Shown here: piece by piece, positions 10,018-19,306 of the stretch | Position numbering within the stretch: position 1 is the first letter of the stretch | Layout of the letters: each line of letters opens with the position of its first letter | Origin: Rhodanobacter sp. | GTDB lineage: Bacteria; Pseudomonadota; Gammaproteobacteria; Xanthomonadales; Rhodanobacteraceae | Reading direction: 5' to 3' | NCBI GenBank assembly: GCA_030148505.1 | Contig: JASBTI010000041.1 | Coordinates: forward strand, 124,001-188,000 | DNA: 64,000 nucleotides | Notes under the pieces: model-generated | Seen by the model: only the letters and a program-made list of their open reading frames with translations | The model's database searches: none | Told to the model about the DNA's origin: nothing | Made by a program: the position numbers and the translations under genes

Positions 10018-12471
10018 TCAGAAGTGGTAGGTGACCTTGCCGTACCAGTAGCGACCGTTCATGCCGAACGGCGAAAGTGGCGAGTATTGCAGGCCATCGT
10101 AGGCGTCCTCGTAGGCATTGTCGTTGAACGCAACCTTGGTCGGATACTGGTTGGTGAGGTTGTCCGCACCGACCGTAAAGGTCCAAGCGTCCACGTTGTA
10201 GCTTGCGGAAAGATCAAGCAGCCAGCGGGCGGCGAAGGTCTGATCCTGGGTGGGTCCCGGGGTGTCGCCAAGACGGGTTACCGAGCCGTAGCGGGTCAGG
10301 TTGGCATGCACCGAGAAGGCCTTGATCATCCAATCCGAAGTGAACACGTACTTGGTGCGGGGCGTCGATACCGTCAGCAACCCCTGGCTGGCACGCCCGA
10401 ATGCCGGGGTCGAGACGTTCAGGATGTCGGTCTTGTTGTAGTTGCCGCTGAAGGTCAGATTGAGCCTGCCGTAGTCGTTCAGGTCCATCCGGTAGTTGGT
10501 GATCAGGTCAACACCGCGGGTGCGGCTGGTGGCGCCGTTGACGAAGAATTGCGCGGCTTGGACCTGGCTGTTCGGAACGCTGACCGCAATCTGGTCGGAG
10601 TACAGGATCTGATTGCCGATGCGGATCTGGTAGACGTCCAGCGTGGCGTTGAAGTTGTTGGTCGGCTGCCATACCGCACCGAAACCGTAGTTGGTCGACT
10701 TTTCCGGCTTCAACGGCTTGGCGCCGAGCGAGATGGCCACTGGGTCGGAGGTACGGAAGGTGCCGACTTGGATCAACTGGCCCGCCTGCGGCAGCGTAAC
10801 CACGGACTCGTAATTCTGCTGAGCCAGCGACGGTGCGCGGAAGCCGTTGGAGATGGTGCCGCGCAGGGCGAAGGTGTCGGTGAGCTGATAACGCGCCGAG
10901 AGCTTGCCCGAACGGGTGGAGCCGGCGTCACTGTAGTGTTCGACACGGGCCGCCACGCCCGCGGAGAGCTTGTCGCTGAGGTCGGTCTCCAGGTCCACAT
11001 ATCCAGCTTCGCTATGCCGATCGAAGCTGCCGGCCACTTGCGGCGTCAGTCCCGGGAACACCTGCGAGCCGCCCGGGTAGGGTGTGCCAGCAGGATTGCT
11101 CGGGGTGACCGAGCCCGGAACGACGGTGTTCGGATTCAGGAAATACGAGTCCGGCTCCCCGGCACCGATCACATACCTTTCCTTGCGATATTCGCCACCG
11201 AAGGCCACGGTCACCGGGTTCGGCAGAAAGCCCCAGTCGTATTCCTTGTTGAGGTCGAGATTGACTACGCCTTGCTTGTTGCGGAACGTGCCGGCGTGGA
11301 AATAGGTCGGCGAATGACCGGTGCTGTAGTAAAGGTTGGTGTTGATGGTGTTCTGGATATCGAACACCAGGATGTTTTCACCGTAGTCACCGGAAAGATC
11401 CCAATGCCAGTTGCCGGCGGTCTTGCCCTTCAGCCCCAGCACGCCGGCATAGTCGTTGCTGTGATTGACGATCTGCGGCAGGAAGCCATTGGGGTAGACT
11501 TCCGGCACGTTACGGGTCTGGAACCAGCGGCGGTAGTAGCCGTTGGACGTCACATCGCGCCTGCCGATGTTGAAGTAGCCGTAGAATTCGACATCCGGTG
11601 TCAGGTTGTAGCCGAAGTTGATCAGGGCTTGGCGCGTGACCACGGCCGGGTCGCCGTAACGCTCGTAGGGGATCACGCTCTGGTTTGGTGCCAGTGCGGT
11701 GGACTTGTCGGTGTTGGCCGCACGGTTGGTGGCCATGGTGTCCTGGTAGTTCCACGCCAGCCGAGCCCAGCCGGGCGAATTGCCACCGCCATCGGTGCCG
11801 CCCAGCGGAATGCCGACCGAACCCTGGATGCCATTCTGGGCACCGTCGCCGCGATCCATGATGCCGCCGGTGACGCTGATGCTGTTGTTGCCCCCGCGAC
11901 TGCCATGCTTGAGCACGACGTTGATGACGCCGGCGATGGCATCGGAACCGTACTGTGCGGCGGCGCCGTCACGTAACACCTCGATATGGTCGATTGCCGA
12001 AATAGGAATCGAATTCAGATCCACCGGTGCCGACCCACGTCCCACCGACGGGTTGTAGTTGACCAGACTGGTGGTGTGATAACGCTTGCCGTCGACTAGC
12101 ACCAGTACGTCGTCGGGAGAGAGTCCGCGCAAGGTGGCGGGGCGGATCGCATCATTGCCGTCATTGATGGCCGGGCGCGGGAAGTCCAGCGAAGGTAGCA
12201 AGCTGCTCAGCGCGCTGGCCAGATCGGTGCCGCCGCTGGCGGTAAGGTCGGCTGGCGTCAGCACGTCGATCGGGGAAAGCGATTCGGCCACCGTGCGGTT
12301 GCTGGCACGGGTGCCGGTAACCACCACCTGCTGCAACTGCTTGGTGTTCTTGGTGGTGGATGTAGGTGTGGTGTCAGCGGCGGTGGCCGTGGCGGCGACC
12401 ATCATCAGGCTTGCGCCCAGCAAAGGAAGCATGGCGGCAGCCAGCGGGCGCCGCACGAAACGGTTTGTCAT
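10018..12471 (-). CDS. TonB-dependent outer-membrane receptor (paralogue 1)
   Basis: A 22-stranded outer-membrane barrel that imports a ligand using TonB energy; the ligand is unknown. With the start at 12471 (GGGGAA ribosome site) it has 817 residues. An Ala-rich signal peptide ends near ATATAAD, then a TonB box-like QQVVVTG, and a plug domain with LRGLSPDDVLVLVDGKRYH and IDHIEVLRDGAAAQYGSDAIAGVINVVLK. The barrel ends YWYGKVTYHF with the expected terminal Phe. The next gene upstream is a clear paralogue in the same orientation. The LRGLSPDxxLVLxxGKR plug resembles receptors often annotated for siderophores, but in this order they also serve sugars and other nutrients. Confidence 0.9.
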   Translation of the reverse strand: MTNRFVRRPLAAAMLPLLGASLMMVAATATAADTTPTSTTKNTKQLQQVVVTGTRASNRTVAESLSPIDVLTPADLTASGGTDLASALSSLLPSLDFPRPAINDGNDAIRPATLRGLSPDDVLVLVDGKRYHTTSLVNYNPSVGRGSAPVDLNSIPISAIDHIEVLRDGAAAQYGSDAIAGVINVVLKHGSRGGNNSISVTGGIMDRGDGAQNGIQGSVGIPLGGTDGGGNSPGWARLAWNYQDTMATNRAANTDKSTALAPNQSVIPYERYGDPAVVTRQALINFGYNLTPDVEFYGYFNIGRRDVTSNGYYRRWFQTRNVPEVYPNGFLPQIVNHSNDYAGVLGLKGKTAGNWHWDLSGDYGENILVFDIQNTINTNLYYSTGHSPTYFHAGTFRNKQGVVNLDLNKEYDWGFLPNPVTVAFGGEYRKERYVIGAGEPDSYFLNPNTVVPGSVTPSNPAGTPYPGGSQVFPGLTPQVAGSFDRHSEAGYVDLETDLSDKLSAGVAARVEHYSDAGSTRSGKLSARYQLTDTFALRGTISNGFRAPSLAQQNYESVVTLPQAGQLIQVGTFRTSDPVAISLGAKPLKPEKSTNYGFGAVWQPTNNFNATLDVYQIRIGNQILYSDQIAVSVPNSQVQAAQFFVNGATSRTRGVDLITNYRMDLNDYGRLNLTFSGNYNKTDILNVSTPAFGRASQGLLTVSTPRTKYVFTSDWMIKAFSVHANLTRYGSVTRLGDTPGPTQDQTFAARWLLDLSASYNVDAWTFTVGADNLTNQYPTKVAFNDNAYEDAYDGLQYSPLSPFGMNGRYWYGKVTYHF

Positions 12472-12566
12472 CAGGTGTTCCCCAGGAATACAACGAATGG
12501 TAAAAGTCAATGGGACAGTTGGAACTTGCACCGCGGAATGCACTTCCCCCTGTCCGCGATGGGTGA

Positions 12567-12595
12567 AAGCTATGGGAAATGTTGCCTTGCGTCAA
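12567..12595 (-). promoter_or_regulatory. Candidate sigma-70 promoter of TonB receptor 1
   Basis: On the minus strand TTGACG (12595-12590) is followed after 17 bases by TAGCTT (12572-12567), about 95 bases upstream of the receptor start. The -10 is a weak match. The rest of the 374-base interval 12472-12845 contains a 5-4-5 palindrome (GTCTC-GATA-GAGAC, 12632-12645) upstream of the -35 and the terminator of the next gene; no coding region is convincing. Confidence 0.35.
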
Positions 12596-12740
12596 CATAT
12601 CGACTTTAGTCTGACATCAAGAGGTCATGTGGTCTCGATAGAGACGCAAAAAAGCGTTGTTCCCCAGTTTGTTACCTCTGAAGGCGCGGGCTCGAAAGAT
12701 CAGCTTGCATAATTCCGCACTGCAGTAGTCGCGATCGGGT

Positions 12741-12774
12741 AAAAAAAATCCCCTGCCATTTCAGCAGGGGATTT
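12741..12774 (-). terminator. Intrinsic terminator of TonB receptor 2
   Basis: On the minus strand a perfect 11-bp stem (AAATCCCCTGC, 12764-12774 with 12746-12756) and a seven-base loop are followed by a run of eight U residues (A-run at 12741-12748). It lies about 70 bases past the stop of the receptor gene at 12846, so the two receptor genes are likely separate transcription units. Confidence 0.9.
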
Positions 12775-12845
12775 CATCGGGTCTTGAAAGCGCTTCCGGG
12801 GCATGGAAACGGTGGTGCCGCCCCGGCCTCGCTGTTGTCAGACGA

Positions 12846-15263
12846 CTACCAGTGGTAGGCCACCGTACCGTAGTAGTAGGCACCACTGAAGCCGAACGGC
12901 GAGGAGTTCGGGTACGGGAAGATGCCTTGGTAGTTGGTAGCCGGCGAATTCTTCTCGGGGTAGGTGTCCGTGAGATTGTTCGCGCCCAGGGTGAAGGTCC
13001 AGTCGTTCCAGTTGTAGCTGAGCGAGGCATCCAGCAGGAAACGTGCTGCATACGTCTGGTTGTTGGCTGGCGTGTTGCTGTAGTCCGTCCACTGTCCGTA
13101 GCGGGTCAGCTGGGTGTGCACTTGCCAATTGCTGATAGTCCAGTCCGCAGCGATAAACGACTTGCTGCGCGGGGCGCCCTTGGTGATGCGACCCTGTTCG
13201 ACGTTGTCGATGATCGGCAGGGTCAGACCGGCCAGGCCCAGTTGGGTCGGATTCGGCGCGATCGAGCGGATCGTGGTCTTGTTGTAGTTGAAGCCGCCGG
13301 TCAGCTTGATGGTGGAGTCTTGCAAGTCGACGGGGTAGGTGGCGACCAGATCGGCGCCGTCGGTGCGCGTGTTCACTGCATTGGTGAAGAAGCGTCCACC
13401 CCCCACGTCGGGGATGCCGGCGGAAGTCAGATAATTCGTTACCGCTGCACCGACCAGGTTGCCGCTGAGAATGATGCGATTGTCGATATCGATGCGGTAC
13501 AGGTCGAGGGTGGCATACAGGCCGTTGAGGGGCGTGAAGACCAGACCGATGCTGTAATTACGTGACTTCTCGGGCTTCAGGGGCTGCGCGCCCAGGGCCC
13601 TTGCTGCCGGATCGTTGACCGGGAAGGTACGGACCTGGACCGGGATGGTCGTGCCGTTCAGGTTGAGAAAGTTGGTCGCGGTGCTGGAGTAGAACTGCTG
13701 CTGCAGCGACGGTGCCCGGAAACCGTTGGACGCAGTGCCACGCAGTGCCAGCGAGTCGGTAAACGCGTAGCGGCCGGAGGCCTTCACCGAGGTGGTGTTG
13801 CCGAAGTCGCTGTAATGCTCATTGCGTGCTGCCAGGCCAGCGGAGAACTTGTAGGTGATGTCGCCTTCAAGGTCGACATAGACCGAACGGTTGTTGCGCG
13901 AATGCGTGCCGGCGTCGCTGGGCTGGTAGCCCGGGAACACCTGGGCGCCCGCGCCAGCGTAGGCTGCCGCGTCACCCTGTTTGATGGTGAAGTCTTCCTT
14001 GCGGTACTCCAGACCCCAGGCCACAGTCAGTGGGCTGCTCATGCCGCTGACGTCGTAGCTTTTGCTGAAGTCGGCGTTGAGCAGGTTCTGGCGGTTAGTC
14101 AGCGTGCCGATGTAGAAGCGCGTCGGCGAGGTCGGATCCAGCGAATAGTTATAGGTGTTGCTGGTGTTGAGTTTCCAGTGATTGCCGCCGGTGTTGGCGC
14201 TGAGGTCGTAATGCCAGCCGGCCACTTTACCGCGCACTCCGAGGACTTCGGAGTCGTCGCGGATGGCGCTGTTCTCCATCGGCAGGAAGCCGAGCGGATA
14301 GGTCGCCGCAGCACCCGGGTGGTAGTTGCTCGTCCCGGGCACGCCGAATTGGTTGAACGAACGATAGTAGCCGCCCGCCGATACGTCGCGCTTGTTGAAC
14401 AGGCTGAACGCATAGAGCTGGGCATTGGGCGTCAGGTCGTACTGCATGTTGACCGCGGCTTGCTTCACCTTGGTCAACGGCAGGCCGTAATGGAAGGTAA
14501 CCTGACCGTTGGTCGGCGCCACCACGCCATTGTAGATGCGGTTGTCCGGGCCGGCGCTGTTGGTCGGATCCTGATGGCTGGCATCGACCGACAGATGCAC
14601 CCAGCCCTTTTCACCCAGGGCAAAACCGCCATCGGCGCCGCCCTGCCAAGTGGTGCCGTCGCCCTTGCTGTACTGGCCGCCGGTAACGCTGGCCGAGCCA
14701 TGCTTGCTGCCACCCTTGAGGATGATGTTGATTACGCCGGCGATAGCGTCGGAACCATACTGGGCTGCTGCTCCATCGCGCAGCACCTCCACATGATCAA
14801 TGGCATTGATCGGGATGGCATTGATGTCAACCGGCGACGAACCGCGACCGAGCGAGCCGTTGACATTGACGATCGAAGTGGAGTGTTGGCGCTTACCGTT
14901 GATCAGCACCAGGGTCTGGTCAGGCGACAGGCCGCGCAATTGCGCTGGTTGGGTCGCATCGGTACCGTCGGTAATCGATGGCTGTGGAAAGTTGAACGAT
15001 GGCAGCAACACGCGCAATGCCGTCGCCAGGCTTGTTGCGCCGGTGCTTTGCAGATCCTTCGGGGTCAATACGTCGATCGGCGCCAGCGAGTCTGCCTCGG
15101 TACGATCAAACGCGCGGGTGCCGGTGACCACCACGGTCTGCATGCTCACGGTCTTTTTCTTGGTTGGCTGGGTACCGGCGTCCTGGGCATATGCGGCCTG
15201 GGACAATGCCAGCATGATGGCGGCGGCCATGATGGTATGTGTCGAAAATTTGTTTGCAGACAT
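12846..15263 (-). CDS. TonB-dependent outer-membrane receptor (paralogue 2)
   Basis: This 805-residue outer-membrane receptor is a tandem paralogue of the gene at 10018-12471. The signal peptide (MSANKFSTHTIMAAAIML to AYA) is followed by a TonB box-like QTVVVTG. The plug shares LRGLSPDQTLVLINGKRQHS and IDHVEVLRDGAAAQYGSDAIAGVINIILK with its neighbour. The barrel ends YYYGTVAYHW, a terminal Trp instead of Phe. The upstream region has a good -35 and a CG-centred palindrome that could be a LacI-family operator, which would favour a carbohydrate ligand, but that is inference. Confidence 0.9.
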   Translation of the reverse strand: MSANKFSTHTIMAAAIMLALSQAAYAQDAGTQPTKKKTVSMQTVVVTGTRAFDRTEADSLAPIDVLTPKDLQSTGATSLATALRVLLPSFNFPQPSITDGTDATQPAQLRGLSPDQTLVLINGKRQHSTSIVNVNGSLGRGSSPVDINAIPINAIDHVEVLRDGAAAQYGSDAIAGVINIILKGGSKHGSASVTGGQYSKGDGTTWQGGADGGFALGEKGWVHLSVDASHQDPTNSAGPDNRIYNGVVAPTNGQVTFHYGLPLTKVKQAAVNMQYDLTPNAQLYAFSLFNKRDVSAGGYYRSFNQFGVPGTSNYHPGAAATYPLGFLPMENSAIRDDSEVLGVRGKVAGWHYDLSANTGGNHWKLNTSNTYNYSLDPTSPTRFYIGTLTNRQNLLNADFSKSYDVSGMSSPLTVAWGLEYRKEDFTIKQGDAAAYAGAGAQVFPGYQPSDAGTHSRNNRSVYVDLEGDITYKFSAGLAARNEHYSDFGNTTSVKASGRYAFTDSLALRGTASNGFRAPSLQQQFYSSTATNFLNLNGTTIPVQVRTFPVNDPAARALGAQPLKPEKSRNYSIGLVFTPLNGLYATLDLYRIDIDNRIILSGNLVGAAVTNYLTSAGIPDVGGGRFFTNAVNTRTDGADLVATYPVDLQDSTIKLTGGFNYNKTTIRSIAPNPTQLGLAGLTLPIIDNVEQGRITKGAPRSKSFIAADWTISNWQVHTQLTRYGQWTDYSNTPANNQTYAARFLLDASLSYNWNDWTFTLGANNLTDTYPEKNSPATNYQGIFPYPNSSPFGFSGAYYYGTVAYHW

Positions 15264-15321
15264 GTGACAACTCTCCCCTCTTAAATTCTAATGATGTGTG
15301 TGCTTGCTACCACTATTCCGT

Positions 15322-15333
15322 GCAATCGATTGC
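15322..15333. promoter_or_regulatory. CG-centred palindrome, candidate LacI-type operator
   Basis: GCAATCGATTGC is a perfect 12-bp palindrome centred on CG, the usual symmetry of LacI-family operators. It lies about 60 bases upstream of the receptor start and downstream of the candidate promoter at 15383-15412, a position suited to repression. Confidence 0.45.
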
Positions 15334-15382
15334 GCGCACCGTCACCATAATTGATGCCCCGTGTCACGTGTCCTTCACGGGG

Positions 15383-15412
15383 AAGGTAGTCACAGGGTAA
15401 TTGATGTGTCAA
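15383..15412 (-). promoter_or_regulatory. Candidate sigma-70 promoter of TonB receptor 2
   Basis: On the minus strand a perfect TTGACA (15412-15407) is followed after 18 bases by TACCTT (15388-15383). It would give a leader of roughly 110 bases containing the palindrome at 15322-15333. Confidence 0.5.
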
Positions 15413-15562
15413 CAAATTTTTTACAATCCCCGAGGCGGGTCGGAACAAATCGTTTCCCATTTCAAGGAGCATCTCATCATGGCTATCGCCATTTGAAATC
15501 TACTTCATCGCCACCATACTCTCGCCCTGAATGGCGCCGTGTAACGCCTTGAATCTAACCCT

Positions 15563-15877
15563 ATGCCCATTTATGCCTACGCCTGCCACGCTTGTGGCCA
15601 TCAATTTGACCGTTTGCAGAAGCTTTCGGACCCGGATCCGAGAGTTTGCCCGCGGTGTGAGAAAGCCGAAGTGGCCCGTCAGGTGACGGCGCCGTCGTTT
15701 CGTCTCGCCGGGAGTGGTTGGTACGAAACCGATTTCAAGAAAGATGGCGACAAGAAGCGCAATCTTGCAGGGGACGCGGGGGTATCGACAGCCCCGGCCA
15801 ATGACAAGCCGGCGGCAGCGCCGGCAGCTGCTCCGGCAGCTGCTCCGGCAGCCGTCAAGGCGGGCACGGCCGACTGA
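15563..15877 (+). CDS. FmdB-family zinc-ribbon protein
   Basis: A small zinc-ribbon protein (104 residues) of the FmdB putative regulatory family. The N-terminal fold MPIYAYACHACGHQFD has one CxxC pair (Cys8, Cys11) and a second pair in CPRC (about 29 and 32), which together bind zinc. The C-terminal third is low-complexity Ala/Pro built from repeated GCTCCGGCAGCT-type units. It lies just upstream of aspS, a pairing common in Xanthomonadales and pseudomonads, so co-transcription is likely. Its molecular role is not established. No strong ribosome site precedes the ATG, but the start matches the family. Confidence 0.85.
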   Translation: MPIYAYACHACGHQFDRLQKLSDPDPRVCPRCEKAEVARQVTAPSFRLAGSGWYETDFKKDGDKKRNLAGDAGVSTAPANDKPAAAPAAAPAAAPAAVKAGTAD

Positions 15878-15960
15878 TCGTTGTTGCCGCTATGCGGTGG
15901 TAACATTCCCGGTCTTTGCCATTTGTTTCTGCCGTTGCGGCAGCCGGGAGTTATCAACGC

Positions 15961-17733
15961 ATGCGCACACACTACTGTGGCCTCATCAATGAGTCGCTGG
16001 TGGGCCAGGCTGTCACCTTGTGCGGCTGGGTCAACACCTTGCGCTTGCAAAGCCATGTCGCGTTTGTGGACTTGCGCGATCACGAGGGCCTGGCCCAGGT
16101 GGTGATCGAGCGCGACAATGCGGCGGCGTTTGCCGTTGCCGGCGAGATCGGCAACGAATACTGCCTGCGGGTCAGTGGCACGGTACGAGCGCGGCTTGCG
16201 GTCAACGACAAGCTGAAAACCGGCAAGGTTGAGCTACTGGTCGACACCGTCGAGGTTCTCAACGCGGCAAGGGACTTGCCGTTCGCGCTGCATGAAAGCC
16301 CCAACGAGGACATGCGGATGACCTATCGCTACCTCGACCTGCGCCGACCGGAAATGCAGCAGATGATGCGCAAGCGGAGTCGCCTGGTGCAGGCGTTGCG
16401 ACGCTACCTGGATGATCGCGGCTTTCAAGATATCGAGACGCCGATCCTGACCAAGGCGACGCCGGAGGGCGCGCGCGATTACCTGGTGCCCAGCCGCGTG
16501 CACGCGGGGCAGTTCTACGCGTTGCCGCAGTCGCCGCAGCTGTTCAAGCAGATCCTGATGATGGCGGGCTTCGATCGCTATTATCAAATCGCCCGGTGCT
16601 TCCGCGACGAGGATCTTCGCGCCGACCGGCAGCCGGAATTCACCCAGCTCGACCTGGAGTTTGCCTTCGTCGAAGAAAAAGATGTGCAGGACTTTGTCGA
16701 GGAATTGGTCCGTCATGTGTTCCGGGAGGTACAGGGGGTTGAATTGGATGCCGCCTTCCCGCGGATAACATGGTTCGAAGCCATGCGTCGCTTTGGTTCG
16801 GACAAACCGGATCTGCGCATTGCGATGGAGCTTGTCGACATCGCCGAGGCGGTGAAGCACGCCGAGTTCAAGGTGTTCTCCGATCCCGCCAACGAGGTCG
16901 GCGGTCGCGTGGCTGCCTTGTGCGTGCCTGGCGGGGCGGTGCTCAGCCGCAAGGATATCGACGCGTTGACCGAGTACGTGTCGCGCTATGGGGCAAAGGG
17001 ACTGGCCTGGCTTAAGGTCGAGGATCTTGCGAGGGGGCGTGAAGGCATCAGTTCGCCGGTGGCGAAATTCCTCGACGATGCCGCGCTCGATGGCATTCTG
17101 CAGTCCACTGCAGCGCAGAGCGGCGACATCGTGTTCTTCGGTGCCGGGGCATGGAAAGTTGTCAGCGACTTCATGGGTGCGTTGCGGCTCAAGCTCGGCA
17201 AGGATCGGGGGTTGCTTGAGGCGGGCTGGAAACCGTTGTGGGTCACCGATTTCCCGATGTTCGAGTATGACGCCGAGGCGCAGCGGTATGTGGCATTGCA
17301 TCATCCCTTCACCGCGCCCCGGGTCGACGATATCGATGAGCTGCGTGCCCACGCGGCTACCGCTGTCAGTCGTGGTTACGACATGGTGCTGAACGGCAAC
17401 GAGATTGGCGGCGGATCGATCCGTATCCATCGTCCGGAGATGCAGAGTGCCGTATTTGAGTTGCTGGGCATCCGTGCCGAGGAGGCCGAGGCCAAGTTCG
17501 GTTTCCTGTTGAAGGCGCTGAAGTTCGGCGCTCCGCCCCATGGTGGGCTCGCCTTCGGTATCGATCGCATCGCGGCGCTGATGGCAGGTACTGAGTCGAT
17601 TCGGGACGTGATCGCCTTTCCCAAGACCACCAGCGCCCAATGCCTGATGACCGATGCGCCGTCGGTGATCGGCAAGAGCCAGTTGCAGGAGCTGCACGTG
17701 CAAGTGGTGCCGGGTAGAGAGACCTCAAGCTGA
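15961..17733 (+). CDS. aspS: Aspartyl-tRNA synthetase
   Basis: It charges tRNA-Asp with aspartate (class IIb synthetase). The 590 residues match the bacterial type: N-terminal OB-fold anticodon-binding domain (about 1-105), class II catalytic core with [10 protein letters not shown] (motif 1 region), [20 protein letters not shown] (motif 2), a GAD insertion domain (about 285-420) and motif 3 ([12 protein letters not shown]). The start at 15961 (MRTHYCGL) matches the family; an upstream in-frame start at 15916 would add 15 unsupported residues. The OB-fold loop that reads RRRDLGS in E. coli reads TLRLQSH here, an unusual change at an anticodon-contacting region. Confidence 0.97.
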   Translation: MRTHYCGLINESLVGQAVTLCGWVNTLRLQSHVAFVDLRDHEGLAQVVIERDNAAAFAVAGEIGNEYCLRVSGTVRARLAVNDKLKTGKVELLVDTVEVLNAARDLPFALHESPNEDMRMTYRYLDLRRPEMQQMMRKRSRLVQALRRYLDDRGFQDIETPILTKATPEGARDYLVPSRVHAGQFYALPQSPQLFKQILMMAGFDRYYQIARCFRDEDLRADRQPEFTQLDLEFAFVEEKDVQDFVEELVRHVFREVQGVELDAAFPRITWFEAMRRFGSDKPDLRIAMELVDIAEAVKHAEFKVFSDPANEVGGRVAALCVPGGAVLSRKDIDALTEYVSRYGAKGLAWLKVEDLARGREGISSPVAKFLDDAALDGILQSTAAQSGDIVFFGAGAWKVVSDFMGALRLKLGKDRGLLEAGWKPLWVTDFPMFEYDAEAQRYVALHHPFTAPRVDDIDELRAHAATAVSRGYDMVLNGNEIGGGSIRIHRPEMQSAVFELLGIRAEEAEAKFGFLLKALKFGAPPHGGLAFGIDRIAALMAGTESIRDVIAFPKTTSAQCLMTDAPSVIGKSQLQELHVQVVPGRETSS

Positions 17734-17821
17734 ATATTCCGCTCCTCCCCCCAATACGTTTGCACGCTTCCACGCGAGGTATTCTCTTCCTCTCGACGTC
17801 GCGTCAGATCTCATCGTCATC

Positions 17822-18460
17822 ATGCCTGATCATGTGATCCTTCTGCACGGCCTGTGGATGCGTGGCTTCGCGCTGTCCATGCTGCATCGACGGCTGATGG
17901 AAGCGGATTTTCGCGTTCATCGATTCGATTACCTGAGTGTGGCGGCCACCCAGCAGCGGATTCTGGACCGGCTACAAGCCCGCATGGCCGCGTTGGCCGA
18001 TGAGGCCACGGCGGTGCATCTGGTTGGCCATAGTTTGGGGGGGCTGCTGGCGTTGCGCGCCTGCCTGGACGTGGATGGGCTGCCGCCGGGACGCATCGTC
18101 TGTCTCGGCTCGCCGTTGAAGGGCAGCGCGGCAGCGCGAGCGGTCGCTGCCTGGGGACGTGGCGGGGAGGTGCTGCTGGGACACAACCGCACACTTATGG
18201 AACAGGGTTTCGAGCACTGGGACGGAACGCGTGAGGTCGGCATGATCGCCGGTAGCATGCCCGTGGGTTTGGGATCCATGCTCGGTCATCTCGAGGGTAA
18301 ACACGACGGCACCGTAACGGTGGAGGAAACCCGGCTGGCAGGTCTCACCGACCATTGTGTGGTCGAGGCGAATCACACTGGATTGCTGTTTTCACAGGAA
18401 GCAGCTCAGCAAGTGACGCGGTTTCTGCGAAGCGGCCGTTTCGTCGTTCCCACGCCCTGA
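17822..18460 (+). CDS. Alpha/beta hydrolase, lipase/esterase-like
   Basis: A 212-residue alpha/beta hydrolase resembling triacylglycerol lipase/PGAP1-like esterases; the substrate is unknown. VILLHGLWMRG near the N-terminus supplies the oxyanion-hole HG motif. The nucleophile elbow is GHSLGG (Ser near residue 72), and the catalytic His is probably in NHTGLLFS near the C-terminus. There is no signal peptide, so it is cytoplasmic. It sits between aspS and yebC on the same strand with gaps of about 80 bases on each side. Confidence 0.8.
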   Translation: MPDHVILLHGLWMRGFALSMLHRRLMEADFRVHRFDYLSVAATQQRILDRLQARMAALADEATAVHLVGHSLGGLLALRACLDVDGLPPGRIVCLGSPLKGSAAARAVAAWGRGGEVLLGHNRTLMEQGFEHWDGTREVGMIAGSMPVGLGSMLGHLEGKHDGTVTVEETRLAGLTDHCVVEANHTGLLFSQEAAQQVTRFLRSGRFVVPTP

Positions 18461-18538
18461 TCCGATACAACCGGCACGATCGTCGAATTCAGGTAAAATT
18501 GCGGGCTTATCCATCCGAATCAAGCACAGGCTATTGTC

Positions 18539-19273
18539 ATGGGTAGAGGCCCGTCCATCGAAGGTCGCAAGAACGCCGAGGATGCCAAGCGCGCCAAGGT
18601 GTTTACCAAGCTGATCCGCGAAATCACCGTTGCCACTCGTGCCGGGGTGGCTGATCCGGGAGGCAACCCGCGGTTGCGGGCGGCGGTGGACAAGGCGCTT
18701 TCTGCAAATATGAGCAGGGACACCATTGATCGTGCGATCAAACGCGGCGCGGGTACCGATGGTGGCGCCGACATGCAGGAACTTCGCTACGAGGGCTACG
18801 GACCGGCAGGGATAGCCTTGATCATCGAATGTTTTACCGACAACCCCACACGCACCGTTGCAGACGTGCGCCATGCGCTGACCCGGCACGGCGGAAATCT
18901 GGGTACCAGCGGCTCGGTGGCTTTCCAGTTCAGCCGCTGCGGCGAGCTGGTATTTGCGACCGCAGGCGATGCCGCTGCCGAGGAAAAGGTACTTGAGGCC
19001 GCCCTTGAAGCGGGTGCCGACGATGTACTGAACGAGCACGACGAGAGCGTGGTGCTGTGCGCGCCGGAAAACTTTGAGGCGGTCCAGCAGGCGTTGCTTG
19101 ATGCTGGTCTGAATGCCGCGCATGCCGGCGTGGTGATGCGCCCCACCAATCGTGTGAGCGTACCCGAGGACGCGCTCGAGCCGCTCGGCGAGTTGCTCGA
19201 GCGTCTGGATGCGCTGGACGATGTGAGTGAGGTCTATCACAACGCCGACCTGCCCGTCGAGGTTGCCGGATAA
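18539..19273 (+). CDS. yebC: YebC/PmpR-family protein
   Basis: A member of the widespread YebC/TACO1 family, first described as transcriptional regulators and now also linked to relieving ribosome stalling at proline-rich sequences. The 244 residues match the usual length. The N-terminus MGRGPSIEGRKNAEDAKR differs from the common MAGHSKWANIKHRK form but is the type I know from Xanthomonas. NPRLRAAVDKALSANMSRDTIDRAI and GGNLGTSGSVAFQF are family hallmarks. A GGTAAAAT -10-like element lies at 18492-18499. It directly precedes ruvC, the conserved yebC-ruvC order. Confidence 0.93.
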   Translation: MGRGPSIEGRKNAEDAKRAKVFTKLIREITVATRAGVADPGGNPRLRAAVDKALSANMSRDTIDRAIKRGAGTDGGADMQELRYEGYGPAGIALIIECFTDNPTRTVADVRHALTRHGGNLGTSGSVAFQFSRCGELVFATAGDAAAEEKVLEAALEAGADDVLNEHDESVVLCAPENFEAVQQALLDAGLNAAHAGVVMRPTNRVSVPEDALEPLGELLERLDALDDVSEVYHNADLPVEVAG

Positions 19274-19306
19274 GTCGGAGGGCGCTCGCCTTTCGCCTCG
19301 CCGTTC

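Noticed and set aside
9928..11976. Plus-strand frame of 682 codons opposite TonB receptor 1
   Set aside because: It has no recognisable motifs and lies wholly over a gene with strong family signatures on the other strand.
15466..15496. Tiny leader ORF (ATG GCT ATC GCC ATT TGA) with a good AGGAG site upstream of fmdB
   Set aside because: Five codons, no regulatory codon bias and no attenuator structure beyond a short palindrome; it looks like chance.
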